This document shows positions 50,632-62,300 of a stretch of DNA of 64,000 nt, in pieces. The notes beneath the pieces are model-generated. The model worked only from the letters and a program-made list of their open reading frames with translations, had not been told where the DNA came from and made no database searches. The translations under genes were made by a program, and so were the position numbers. The DNA comes from Eucalyptus grandis (taxonomy: Eukaryota > Streptophyta > Magnoliopsida > Myrtales > Myrtaceae): positions 22,023,561 to 22,087,560 of the forward strand of contig NC_052618.1 in NCBI RefSeq assembly GCF_016545825.1, read 5' to 3'. Positions within the stretch are counted from its first letter, which is position 1. Each line of letters begins with the position of its first letter.

Positions 50632-52138
50632 GAATATGAATCTAATTAGAAGAAAATGGAAGATGAGTGGTATGTTGAGAATAATAATTGGCTTTGGAGA
50701 TTATACGACATTAGACATTTAACATTTACTTGTAATATAATATCAATGCAAAGGAGTGAGAGTACTAACAATGTTTTTCAATGTATGTCGAAGAATGCAT
50801 TATAGGTCTTATAAATTTATCTACTACTATGAAAAACAACTGAAGCACATAAGAGAAATTGAAAGTCAAGATTATTGCACTTCTCGTGAGAATAAATTGC
50901 AGGTTTCAAATAATGAGATTTTAGACCATGCCGTTTTAGTGTATACACGCACAATTTCTAACAAGTTCATTGCAGAAATTTTGGAAATTCTCTCTTAGAT
51001 TATTTCAAGCATTACATTTGATGGACTGATTTATTTATATGCTCTCAAGTGTATGGGAAATCGAGGTAAAAATATTGTTAGATTTGACCCTACAGACTTT
51101 TTAATCTCTTGTGAATGCAAATTATTTGAATCAAAAGAATGGTTGTGTCGTCATACCTTGAAAGTGCTAATTGAGAATATGTCGATTATGAGCATTACAT
51201 TTGCTAATTTTTTAAAAAATGAACCAAATAAGGAATTTTAAGTAATGAATCTCATTCAATATCACTGAGTTCATCTAAATTTAATCGATTTTCCACATTA
51301 ATAAAATAATCTTTTAAATTGATATGTTTAAGAGCCGAAAATTTAAACACTATAAGAATAGTGTCAAAGAACATGGAAAATGCAAAGACTAAATTATTAT
51401 TATACCGGTCAAGTGTGATTGTGATTGATGACACTAGTAATGATCATAATGAAGCATCTTTATGTGATGTTTTAGTATTGAACCCCCTTCAAAGAAAATG
51501 AAAGAAAATAACCTATGGAAGGCTTAAAAGTTCAAGTGAAAAGAAAAAAGAAAAAATCTAAGAAATGAATACTCCTAACACAAATAGAAAGTCAAGATAA
51601 ATGACATTATTCTGATGAATATTATTAGGTAAATTTTTTGTTTATGTTACATGATGTTGATTAACATATTTATTACTTTATAATATAGAGTTGATTGTCT
51701 AAGCAACACCCAGTGAGAATCATTTTTCAAATTATCCAAGTAATTCAAATCAGTTTCTATATGTTTTTTATCCTATTAACATTGATGGTCCAACGATAAA
51801 TCTAAATTCTCATATGTATGTATATTGCTCGTAGTTTTTTGTTTGCATTTTACATTTTACTAATTTGGTCAATTGTTTACATAGATACAGCAGCCACCAT
51901 ATATTATGCCACCGGAAATTATGAGTGGATTTTTTTCACCAGATTCTTAAGAATGTGATGTATTAATTTAGTTATAATTGATTATGCATTTATATAACTA
52001 TAAAAAACTCATATTTTAAAGAAGTTTCAATCATTACGATAATTTAATAACATTATACTAATTGAGTAATTTATTATATATAGATGCAATCACCATGCAT
52101 CATGCCATTAGAGATTATAAATAAATTTTCACCATTTA
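49529..52138 (+). pseudogene. FAR1-like / MULE transposase pseudogene, right palindrome arm
   Basis: The plus strand reads, with stops and shifts, NPMFLYDVKVYQYSRLTNLL, then DYDCFDNVLVFDATYRTNRY, HFIGINHH, LLIKDAAMTKAIRTIFP (the MULE DDE core of FAR1/FHY3-type transposases), then EKQLKHIREIESQDYCTSRE and HAVLVYTRTISNKF (50756-50998). The SWIM zinc finger ISCECKLFESKEWLCRHTLK lies at 51100-51160. The N-terminal FAR1 DNA-binding domain is not seen. A decayed MULE or FAR1-family gene. Confidence 0.75.
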
Positions 52139-52704
52139 CTAATCAGGTGCTTAATATGAAATCATTTTTAATCTTAGTGTTATTTCATCTTTATGTTACT
52201 ATTATAATATTGTCAATGGTTTCTTCAAAATATAAGTTGGAGTCATAATATATCTTATGGAATTATTTTGAGTTAGGTATAACTTGCCTTACGTTTTGTC
52301 TCATAAAATTACTTGAGACATTTATTTTGGCAACTTATTTAGTAAAATGTAAATAAATTAGTTATTCATTTGTACATTGGTCATCAAATTCTTTTCAACA
52401 TCTTTTCAACTCTTTTCAACATTACCTAAGAAAGCAAAATATATTTCACATAATATGAGTGAAGAATTACTTGTGATTTTGCCATTCGATGAATTTGTAC
52501 GTGCAAATTCGCACCCAAATTATACCTGCGAAGATAATATTGCCATATGAGTTGCATTATATCTGTAGCATTCAAGAGAACATATGCAGTGTATCCAAGT
52601 CTTACTTTATTTGCCTCCAAACTTTCTTAATAGAAGTAGGTGAATGCAACTTATCTATGAGTTTTTGCCTAACAAACAAAAAAACATCATTTACCAAAAG
52701 AATG

Positions 52705-53033
52705 TCTAAAAGTCATTCATATTACGCTTCATCTGTGTCAGCCTCACATGACACTATAAGTCACTTAAACTGTAAAGATCACTTCATGTGACTAAACACT
52801 AGAATAGGTTAATAGGCAATGCAAGAGATAAGACCAGCTAGAAAAGGTACAGTTTTATCAAACTCTTTTTTTTTTGTGTCAATCAAGCATGATGATGATA
52901 TTTTTTTTTTCTTTCTTTATGCTTAATTAACACCAATCTTCTAGAATTCATGATCAAAAGATAAACGCATTATCCAAATCTTAATAGGAAAAATTAGGAA
53001 ACACACGCACGAGGAGAGTAAAGTATACCCAAC
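52705..53033 (-). repeat. outer inverted repeat, right
   Basis: Partner of 34816-35145. Its outer end (GTATACCC) falls inside the phytoene synthase exon remnant described next. Confidence 0.6.
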
Positions 53034-53210
53034 TAAAATGTCTTGGCGTGCTCAGCACAGACCTCACTGCACCTCTCATTGGCCTTGTTCAACAGGTCGT
53101 CGCTGGTCAATCCCTTCGCTTCTTTTAACTTCTTCACATTGAGAGCATCCTCCCGCCTTTGCTTCCTTACCGAGGCTGCCTACTTCAGCACCCCCTCCTA
53201 AGGGGTAGCA
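53020..53210 (-). pseudogene. phytoene synthase exon fragment A
   Basis: The minus strand reads VLK*AASVRKQRRE, then GLTSDDLLNKANERCSEVCA and EHAKTF*LGILYSP. This matches the start of the phytoene synthase catalytic domain (VLKQAALVRKQ ... [23 protein letters not shown] in known enzymes), with Gln-to-stop and Tyr-to-stop changes. Only this exon piece is present. Phytoene synthase makes phytoene from GGPP in plastids; this fragment cannot. Confidence 0.65.
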
Positions 53211-53687
53211 CAAAATTCAACATGTCACATTGAATTTCTTATCCTATGGAAGGTGGTAATGTTTCACCTACACACAATGCGATGAGTTTTGCAATTCTAA
53301 AGACCTCATAACACCTTAAATTGAGATCCTATGGTAATAAGGTTTTACAATGCATAGTGTAGTTTCCATCTAATGTGCTATTTAGGTTCCACTAAAACTA
53401 TAGTGTAGATTTATGTTAAAATTGAGTTGATTGCTCAATATACAAGATGAGCAAAGACAATTAGTATTAGAGACTTCGATAAAGTTAATGCAAGACCTCA
53501 TAATAGGCATGATATACGATTGCCTAAATTTCTCCCATTCAACTGTTTGAAATAGATAATTACAATAGATTTACAAACTATAGATTTAGTGGAGACTAGC
53601 TTGACATGCTTTTACATTTCAAGTTCCACAAAATCTTTATTTAATCTTATCCATCATATGGTGAAAGACATGAAACTAGTCCCATAC

Positions 53688-53762
53688 CTCCTTGAACCTA
53701 ACAATATTTAGGTGCCTCAACAATTTGTGGTTGATGATTTCCCTCTGAGCATTCTCGTCAAT
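53688..53762 (-). pseudogene. isolated SnRK2 protein kinase exon (75 bp)
   Basis: An acceptor (gtttcag) and donor (GAG|gtatgg) frame a 25-codon phase-0 exon: [20 protein letters not shown], then VRFKE. It matches the SnRK2 exon that carries the C-helix ([20 protein letters not shown]). The reading frame and both splice sites are intact, but no other SnRK2 exon is visible on either side, so it is a captured or left-over piece. Confidence 0.75.
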
Positions 53763-54159
53763 CTGAAACAAGAAAGTATAGCATCAAAATGAGGCAATAC
53801 ACATGCACAATAATGAGTATGACAAAGTAACTATCCCAAGACAATTACAAGGCTAAAACTATATCAAAGCATAAAGCTAATATGACAATGAAAGGAAACT
53901 TGAGGACGAATGGATTCCAAATGCAACTCCCTCTATGTGGAAAAAGTGGCCAAAAATCTTTGAAAAAATATCAAAACAATTTAAATATACCCATTCACAG
54001 CTCAAAAGTTAAAGATATCAAAAGAACTAACCAAAACCACACCACTAGGATGTGTAAAAATGATAGATACAGTGACTTGCGATACTAAAGCAATTCGGAG
54101 ACTACACAACACATCAACAAATAAAGCTTTTGTTGTGGTTTTAATCACAACCATTGAAA

Positions 54160-54370
54160 ATCCATTGATGTTTTGCCATCTTCTCCAAAAATTGTACTAA
54201 TGCTACCTGCTTGAACACCACCTCATACGCCCTCACCACTGAGGATCTTGATAGGCTTGCCACGGAGCTCAAAATGGTTGAGATCACGCATGCTCACCAC
54301 CTGCACCCTTGCCGGTACAAAAGCCGGAGCCACACCTCTCGTAGGCCTTGTTGAACAGGTCGTTGTCGGT
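54160..54370 (-). pseudogene. phytoene synthase exon fragment B, 3' part
   Basis: The minus strand from the LTR border reads TDNDLFNKAYERCGSGF, then out of frame toward 54230. Past this, VVFKQVALVQFLEK (54190-54230) belongs to another partial copy. The first piece continues fragment B from the other side of the LTR (57029-57200). Confidence 0.5.
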
Positions 54371-57028
54371 TGTCGCGACCTACCCCCGAGGAAAGGGTAT
54401 TTATCTAAAAGATAGACCTAAAGCCCATAATTAGGCACGGACTCTTCCAAATCCATACCTCGCGTGACATTGGGGTATTTTAAGAATTTTTACAAAAATA
54501 AGTCACCACTAGTCTATTGGGACCGGCTAGAAACCAAGTGAAGTATGGAAAGTATACTTCACTTCTTAAACAATTAGAGAATCTGGGGTCAAGAACTTGA
54601 TTACACTAATTGATCAATTAGTACCATTTTGATACCTAATCTTGTTCATGTTAAAAGAAAAAAAAAATTATTAACAATTTGGATTGATTTTACACCTATC
54701 CACTAACATGTGAGATGATCATGCCGATGTACAGTCATCAACATAATAATCAATAATCAAAGAAAGTATTAAATGCACATCATGGGATAGTAAAAATTTA
54801 ACATTAAGGAAGATGTAAATATCAAATCTTAACTAGACTAAAGAGAAACCAAAATCAACATATCAATATTATGCATTCAAAGGTATTTGTCTCTGAGGAC
54901 AATTGAAACCCTAAGGTAAAGCCCTAAAAGCTTAATTAAACTTAAACATAATTATAAATTGAAAGGTTTCCTATTTTTAGGAGAAAATTACTCCAAATAT
55001 TAAGTTCAACCTTTTTGAGGAAATTTTTTTATTTTTCTATTTAAGAAAATAAATTTTCGAATTTTCTATAAAAAAAAGCTGGACTTTTGCAATTTTTTAA
55101 TTCTTTTATTAGAAAAAAGGTCAAATTTTTTAATATTTTCTGAGTTTTTGAATTTTCGGAATTTTTTTTAATTTTTATTATTTTTCGAAATTTTTGATTT
55201 TTTACTATATTTCTAATATTTAATATTGTTATATTTAGAAAAAAGGGTTCGGACCGGGTAGGACCGATCCGAGCCCAAGTCGGATAAAAAATATATTTTT
55301 AGTTTTTTTTTTTTAAATTCTCTTCTTGTTTTATCTCTATTTTGTCTTTTTCTGCTGCTCCATCTTCTGCTTTACGACTTCTTCACGCAAAGGTTTCAAT
55401 CCACTGTCCTCTCTTTCTTTCTGTCTTTTCATTTCCTTTCATCACCTCTTTTTTTTATTTCTTTTTCTTTTCTTCTGCTTTTACTTTTTCTCTTCTCTCT
55501 TCCACTTCTTCTTCCTCGCGCATTCTCCACAGTCCACAGGCCCGAACCAGCGCCACCGCTGCAACGAGCCCCTCACCGGCCTTTGAGGCGCCGGAGCCAC
55601 TGTCCGGCGTCGTTCGGTCGTTCGGTCCGATCGACACTGGTCGCCGCTGACCACTAACTGGCTAGCGGTTTCTAGTATTTGCCGAAACAAGAACACAAAA
55701 GCAAAAATGTCCACCGGAGATCCCGGCGCACGACATACAAAGGCTATGGAAACCAAATATAAAAAGCGACGAGGGCCGGAGCACGCGTGAGCCGAACGGC
55801 CGAAACAAACGCGAGGAGAGGGAGAGCCGAGCTTACTTGTTCAGCTTTGAGGACGTCGCTGGGAAGGAAGGTCGTCGAATGGGTCCCCGCGTGGCCGAGG
55901 CGTTGGCTGAGGCTCCCACTCTCTCTGTCTCTCAGTCGCTTGGATCTGTCGCTCCCTGCTTCCCCGGTCTCTGGCTCCAGGAACTCCTCCTCCTCCTGCG
56001 CCACGAAGAACTCCTGGTCGTAGCCCTCTAGCTTCTTCTCGTCGCTCCCGAACGGCCCCGTCCTTGGGCAGCTCCCCCCGTCAGTCCAGTCCCCGTGCTC
56101 GAAGTGCGTTGGCGAGAACGTCCTCAGGAACATGGTGCCGCCGCCGTTGCTGCCGGCAAAGGGAGCAGCGGCGCTCGGAACCTCGCGAGAGCCAGAGCGA
56201 GGCTGGGGCTGTGGATGTGGTCGGCGTAGTGTGGTGGGAGTGTGGCTGAGTCACTAGATAAGGCTCTCTTGTTCTCGGCCCTCTGAACTCTCTCTACTTT
56301 CCCGATCTCTCCTCCTGCTAGCTCTCCATCCTCGGTCTCTCTCTGGGATTCTCTCTCGACCAAGGCAAAAACTGAGCCTCCCTCACTCCCTCGAGAGCTC
56401 ACACACTCTCTCGAGCTCGCTTTCCTCTTAGGCCCGCTCCTTCTCTGGCTTTTCTCTCTATCTCTCTCTTGCTTTTATGCTCGGCCAGCAAGCGCGCATG
56501 GCTCCTGCCACCGCCAGCTACCTTGCCGGCTTGAATCCGACCCTGGGATCACGCTGCGCGATCCGCTGCCTCCTCTGCTCTCTCGCCATCCCCGTCTCCT
56601 CTAGCTCGTACTTCTTTTTTATGACGAGCTCTAGCTCGTACTTTGCTTTTCACAGAGAGAGGAAGAAGAAAAAAAGGTTGGGCCGGTGAAGGAAAAGAAA
56701 AAAAAAGGCTGGGTCAGGCCCAAGCCAATGGAAATGGAAAAGAAAAAAAAAAAAAAGAAGGCCGGGCCGATCTGGCCTCGTTTTTTTTTTTTTTTTTTTT
56801 TTTTTTTTGTCTTCTTTTTTTTTTTCTTTTTAATTTTCGATTTAAAAAAAATATTTAATAATTAGTGATAGTTATATAATGTCAACACGTAACGGATTTT
56901 AATGAAAACATATTCGATGCATTTTAATGAAAGTGTTTCCTCTTTCTTGTTCTTTTTTTTTAGCGACTAATTCTTAATTTTGCACATGATTAAATTCTAA
57001 ATAAAATTATAAATTTTAGGTGTCAACA
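54371..57028 (-). mobile_element. solo LTR 3 (2.7 kb), reverse orientation, splitting a phytoene synthase fragment
   Basis: On the minus strand it starts TGTTGACACCTAAAATTTA and ends GGTCGCGACA. The flanking 5-mers are TCGGT (54366-54370) and CCAGT (57029-57033), alike at three of five, so the target duplication has decayed. The interior has a GC-rich leader region (55500-56700) as in solo LTR 1, with no gag-pol. Long open frames in the GC-rich part are not recognised. Confidence 0.75.
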
Positions 57029-57200
57029 CCAGTCAACCTCTCTACTTCCTTCGAGTTCTTCATATGTAGAGCCTCGACCACTAAAGCCGCTTGCTTCAAC
57101 ACCATTTCGTACACCCTCTCCATCAAGGATCTCGATGAGCTCGCCACCAAGCTCGAAATGGTTGAGACCATGCTTACCACTGCACTCACTAAGTACAAAA
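57029..57200 (-). pseudogene. phytoene synthase exon fragment B, 5' part
   Basis: The minus strand reads ISSLVASSSRSLMERVYEMV, then LKQAALVVEALHMKNSKEVE and RLTG up to the LTR. VYEMVLKQAALV is the signature start of the phytoene synthase core (VYEVVLKQAALV). After the LTR the reading goes on to LFNKAYERC, so one exon was split by the LTR. Confidence 0.6.
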
Positions 57201-57253
57201 GCCTAGATCAAGGCGGCGTGGTTCATCGGATGGTAGCCTTCGTCATTCGTTAG

Positions 57254-58560
57254 AGGAAGAGTAGAACGACAATCGAGTGATACTAGAACGAAAGAAATGG
57301 AGAGAGGGAGAGAGAGTTTCCTTCTGCCATTCAAATTTGTCATTGGAGGAGAGAAGAAATTGTGTGAAGGATTTGGTGAGCCTCATATTTCCTTGCAGAC
57401 TGAGTTCGGTTAATTTAAATTAATCAAGAAATGGGATAAGACAAGATGGCTTCGCTTGCAAGAGGAGAGAAATTTTTTTTTTAGAGCGTGCCTTGTTGAA
57501 GAGAAAATAAACGAGCTTTGGTTCTAGCATGGCCACTGGGCGACATGTATCACCCAATGAGTGGACTTTGATGATACCATGTTGGAATCAAAGCTTCACC
57601 TAATTTTTTCTCCCTATCATGCAGGGATTGGTTTTCAATTTTTAGAACTTTGAACCTACTACATACCTTACCTTGATTATGATTGCAAGGTTTATATGAA
57701 ATTAGCCAATTTTTTTTTTTTTGCATTCCTTGATAGTGTGTTGTTGAAGACTTCAAATTTTCAATTACACAAGAAAATGCTTTTGGAAATTTTTTTTATT
57801 TATTGGAATTGGAGAAATAGGGCTAAAGTGTCTGATTCTTCTTGTATAGCCAAGCCATTGATCTATAGGAAGCTTGTGATCTTCGAATGGTTGATTCACG
57901 TCGAGGAAATACGAATTAGTGGGCGAAGCAAGGTAAAGAGAGAGATAAACTAGAAGTAGAGGCTGCAACAACAAGAATTAATATAAAATGTAAAAATAAA
58001 AATAAAAACAAAAGGAAAGAATAAGAGTTTCTTGGTCCACTCTTTTAAGATTTATTTTGAATAAATACTTATTCCTAGATCTGTTTAACCCGAGTTGTAA
58101 CTCAAATTTAAATTTCAATATCCGATCCGATTCAAATCTAATCCAATCCAAATTTAATCCAATCAAACTTAAATTTTTTTCTTAATCATTAAGTGAGGCA
58201 TTTTGAGTGATTCTAGAATAAACTTGCCAATCTCCATTTATGGTTAAGAGGAACTTAGTCGGAGCCAATTTGAAGTACCTTATCATTGATTAAAAACTAC
58301 ATTCAAAACGAGAGAAGCATGATGTACTCGTGTAAATTTGAGAATTAAACGAAATGATTTCATAATTCTCGACATGGAACATCGTTACCTCCTGGGACAT
58401 GGACATGGAGGCCCGGCGCGACCCGAGACCTCGCCGTGCGATATCTCTCCACGAACGACAGATTGTATGGATGCGCACGACCATCTCGAATCGGCAACGC
58501 GACACCAGCGCACGGGGGACAGCAATACGGGTGGCGCGTAAAACTCCCTCTAGTTTTCCC
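57254..58560. other. intergenic, nothing recognised
   Basis: AT-rich DNA between the fragment cluster and the methyltransferase gene. Short repeats of AATCCAA-type words near 58115-58165; no coding region I can support. Confidence 0.5.
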
Positions 58561-59350
58561 TTTCTTACTTATAAATTAACTGAACAGTCAACTCGGTACA
58601 GAAGCGCACGAGAATCTTCTCTCTCCCTGTCTCTTTCTCTGTCTCTGTTTCTCTCTCTGTGTGTGGAGCTGAAGTGTGGAGTCGTACTGGGTCAGATCTA
58701 GATCCTGCCCACCTCCCGCAATCCCCACCAGGTAATGGGTTTTCTTCAGCGGTGGCGAATTCACAGTCTTTGATGCGGTCTGAACAGCTGCAGTCTCCCG
58801 TCTCTTTTTTGGCCGGTCAAGTGCGGTTCTTTTTGCCTCGGGTCGAGGCCGATGGGGGTGTTTCGTTCTGGGTGCCTGCTGCTTTCGGCGTTGGTGTTGG
58901 TCCGGGAATGCTCTCTAGCGTTTTGAGCAGTAATGGTGTTGGATTTGGGAGGACCCAGTTTGGGTTTGAGTTGGGATTTGTTTATTCTTGGCTTTGGCAA
59001 GTTATGCTAGCTTGGTCGTTTTGTAGTGACTGGTCGTTAGTAGATTAACTTAAAGAAGAGTAATTTAGGTTGCCAGATCGCTTTTGGGCTCCCGTTTTGT
59101 CCTTTGTTTTTTGTGGAGGATATGCAAGATTGGCGTTGTCTGTGGAAAACGAAATCCGGGACCGTTCGTGATGGTTCTCTTAGGTTGCGTGAGGCGGGAG
59201 TGCGTGCGGAGAATGAGAAAAGTTGGATGGCAGGGAGTGATCCCAAATGAAATTTATCAGTGGACACTTGTGCTTAGTCGTGTGTGCTGATTTTCTTCTT
59301 CTTTTTCTTTTTCCTTTTTTTTTTTATCAGATTGAAAATTTAATAGCAAC
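58561..59350 (+). promoter_or_regulatory. promoter, 5' UTR and 5'-UTR intron of the CGR3-like gene
   Basis: A TATA-like TTATAAATT lies at 58569-58577. A CT-rich leader (58617-58660) follows. A donor ACCAG|GTAATG at 58731/58732 and an acceptor TTTTTATCAG at 59321-59330 define a likely 599-bp intron in the leader, ending 20 bases before the ATG at 59351. Such a leader intron often raises expression in plants. Open frames inside it are not coding by this model. Confidence 0.6.
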
Positions 59351-62300
59351 ATGTCGAGGAGGGCTGCAAATGTGGCAAGGCGCTTTGCAGATGGTGGAAG
59401 CATCCCATTTGTTGGTGCGGTGCAATCCAAAGCACGGTCGTCGCCTTTGCTACCTATCGGACTTTTAGTCGTGGTATGTTGCAGTCCTGCCGTTGCTCTC
59501 TGCTGTTCACTTCCCTGGTCTTATCTTATCTTATATAAGCTTTTCCTTGTAAATATTAACGACCTCATGTTCTGCTTTCTTTGAAATGATTTCCAATTTT
59601 CCTTTACGTTCTTTTGCTTCTATTGATTAACTAATGCTGATCTGAATTCCAGTGATTTGTTTGACCTCTTTGATTGCTTGTTCACTTTCAGGGTGCAATC
59701 CTTCTGATTGGTTACTCTTTTAGTGGATCAGGTGTGTACTCAATCTTTTCATTTGGTTATTGTTTGCTGAAGAAATTCCTTCAAGCATGTAGATTATGTA
59801 GCAATAGCTCCCTCCATAGAGTTTGCACTAGCTCAAACATGTCTCAGAATTTGTTCATTTACTAGCGCCACCCAATGGATTTAGTAGCAAAAAGGACTGG
59901 GGTATTAGTGTTTCAAAGAATGTTGGCTGCCGAATGGATAGGATGTTAACTGCGAAATTCTGGTTTTCATTTTTTGCTCAGGTTTTTAGTAAAATAAACA
60001 GTATTACTTGTATTTATGGACTGAATCAATCTTCTGGATTTGTGTGACAGGAGGATCAAGGGGTGATGGAGATGCTGTAAGTAGAATTGAAGGTAAAGTT
60101 CGACAAATTTTCTCTTTCCTCTCATTACATAAATTCCTGTACGCTACTGGTATGGGGTAGTTGATACTTTTTTATTTTTCATAAGCCATTGTTTGTGTCC
60201 AGTTTTATCTTGTCCTTTTCAGCAAAATAGACCTCTGCTTTTGCTTTTGCCTTGCATCTGATAGAATCTGTTGGTGTTGTACCAAATTTCTGCTAGGCGA
60301 TACCAAGAAGTGACACGTTAGTAAGCCCAAGTCAGCTCATGAATGATAATTGATTTGTGATTATAAGCTGACATATGGATGAAGTATATATCTCTTACCT
60401 CATATGTTCTTGGGCAATAATGTCCCAACCTCACCAGCTTTTATTCTTTACATCAACGACTGGATTATGGTCCTATTTCTTTCTTTCTTTCTTTTTTTTT
60501 ACTTTTTCATTCTTTTCCTCGTCATCTGATCATACTTGTAAATTGCTGGGTCCTGTCAAAAAAATATCTGCATATTCTGTGGAGTATACTTGCAGCAATC
60601 CTGCCCCACTTGAGGTTATACAATAATACAACTGTGTCAAGGTGGAAACTGTAGTCTAATTAATGTCTTCTTGAGGACATCAATCTCCATTTTAGTGCCA
60701 TGTATAGAACTGTTTATAAGGGGACATAAATCCAAACTTGAAGCGAGATCCTTTTGCAGGTGGTGTACCATGCAGTCTGGAAGTGCTGAGAGCATTACCT
60801 GTTCTGAAGAAAGCATATGGTGACAGCATGCACAAAGTGTTGCATGTAGGTCCCGAAAGTTGTTCAGTGGTGTCTCAATTGTTAAAGGAAGAAGATACTG
60901 AAGCTTGGGGTGTTGAACCATATGATATAGATGAAGCTGGGGCCAACTGCAAAAGGCTTGTTCGCAAAGCAATTGTACGGGTAGCTGATATCAAGTTTCC
61001 TCTTCCTTACCGGGCAAAATCTTTTTCTCTTGTCATAGTTTCGGATGCGTTGGACTACCTGTCTCCAAGATATGTTAACAAAACCCTTCCAGAATTGGCA
61101 AGGGTATCTGCTGATGGTGTTGTCATTTTCACAGGTAATGTTTTATATCTAAGTTATTTTCTGCAATATGGATTTGTTATTTTGATGATAAAGTTGATTA
61201 GAACCTCATTCAACCTGGTCTAGTTGTAGTTTTTTGATGGTAGGCTTCTAATGCATATTAGACAATGTGGATCCAGTTGTCAATATGATCTCATATTCTT
61301 CAAATTGCCAGTAGAAGGTTCCTGCTCTAGTCAGATGCAGTCTGAGATGATATCTTAACAGGAGAGTTGTATTCTAGTGCATGTCATAGTATAGAGTGTA
61401 TGTATGTCATGAGAAAACTGATTTATACAGAAGCATGTTAGAAAACCGCCCAAATGGCTTTGTCACTCTTTGAGACTGCAAATCCTGAAATAAGTACTGG
61501 ACTGAAGGATGCACAGGAAAATGTGTGCAAGTGTTTATATGAGTGCATGTGTGCATCATATGCTGAGAAGGGAAGGAAAAGGGGAAGATTTAATAAAGCA
61601 CGAGAGAAATCTTATGGTCCTTTTTTGTCATAATTGATGGGAAGTGCATGTGATCTAGTTTAGGGTTAAAATCATAAAAATTTCCAAAACCTGTATCCCA
61701 TGACACATTTGTCCCTTCAATTTTCAACCTCACAAGAAGTCCTAAGTTGGTTCTCCATGAAACATCTTCTCCAAACTAATTTTTGTCCCACAAAAGATCT
61801 GAAACCGATTCCCTTGGCCCAAACTAGAAGTCCTGCAATGCTCTTCATGGCCACCAATTTTCTGATCAAATGCAAGCCACACTTTGTGTTCCGAAACACT
61901 CTCGGAAATTGTTGACCAAGAGAAAGGTATAAAAGGAGAAACAATAAAGAAAGAAGAAGTGACAAGAAGTCGACTGCTGGTTGGGAACAGAAAAATCTAT
62001 CTCCCTTGTGCTGATTTTACCTCTCAAAATCTTTCCATATTTTGGGAGACCCCACCAAATTTTGCCGATGCCATGCTTGCATGCCAGAATGTCACACCAA
62101 ACTGCCTCCATCGTTTCATTGTTGAGCACCAAGATTTTGTTGCATTCGGCCCCCTTCGAATTTTCGTACGTTTTGAAGAATGGCGGCGTGCCCAATCAAG
62201 TTCTCCTGTGATCTTGAAGCCACATTCCTTGTTGCTCATGAGAAATCCCTCAAGAATGCAGTGGTTGGATAGCTTGCGCCGGAGGTCCGGGGTGGACTGG

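Noticed and set aside
46853..52138. Inverted repeat as a transposon with terminal inverted repeats
   Set aside because: The arms contain the transposase reading itself, nearly meet in the middle and have no cargo between them, so this is an inverted duplication and not a pair of termini.
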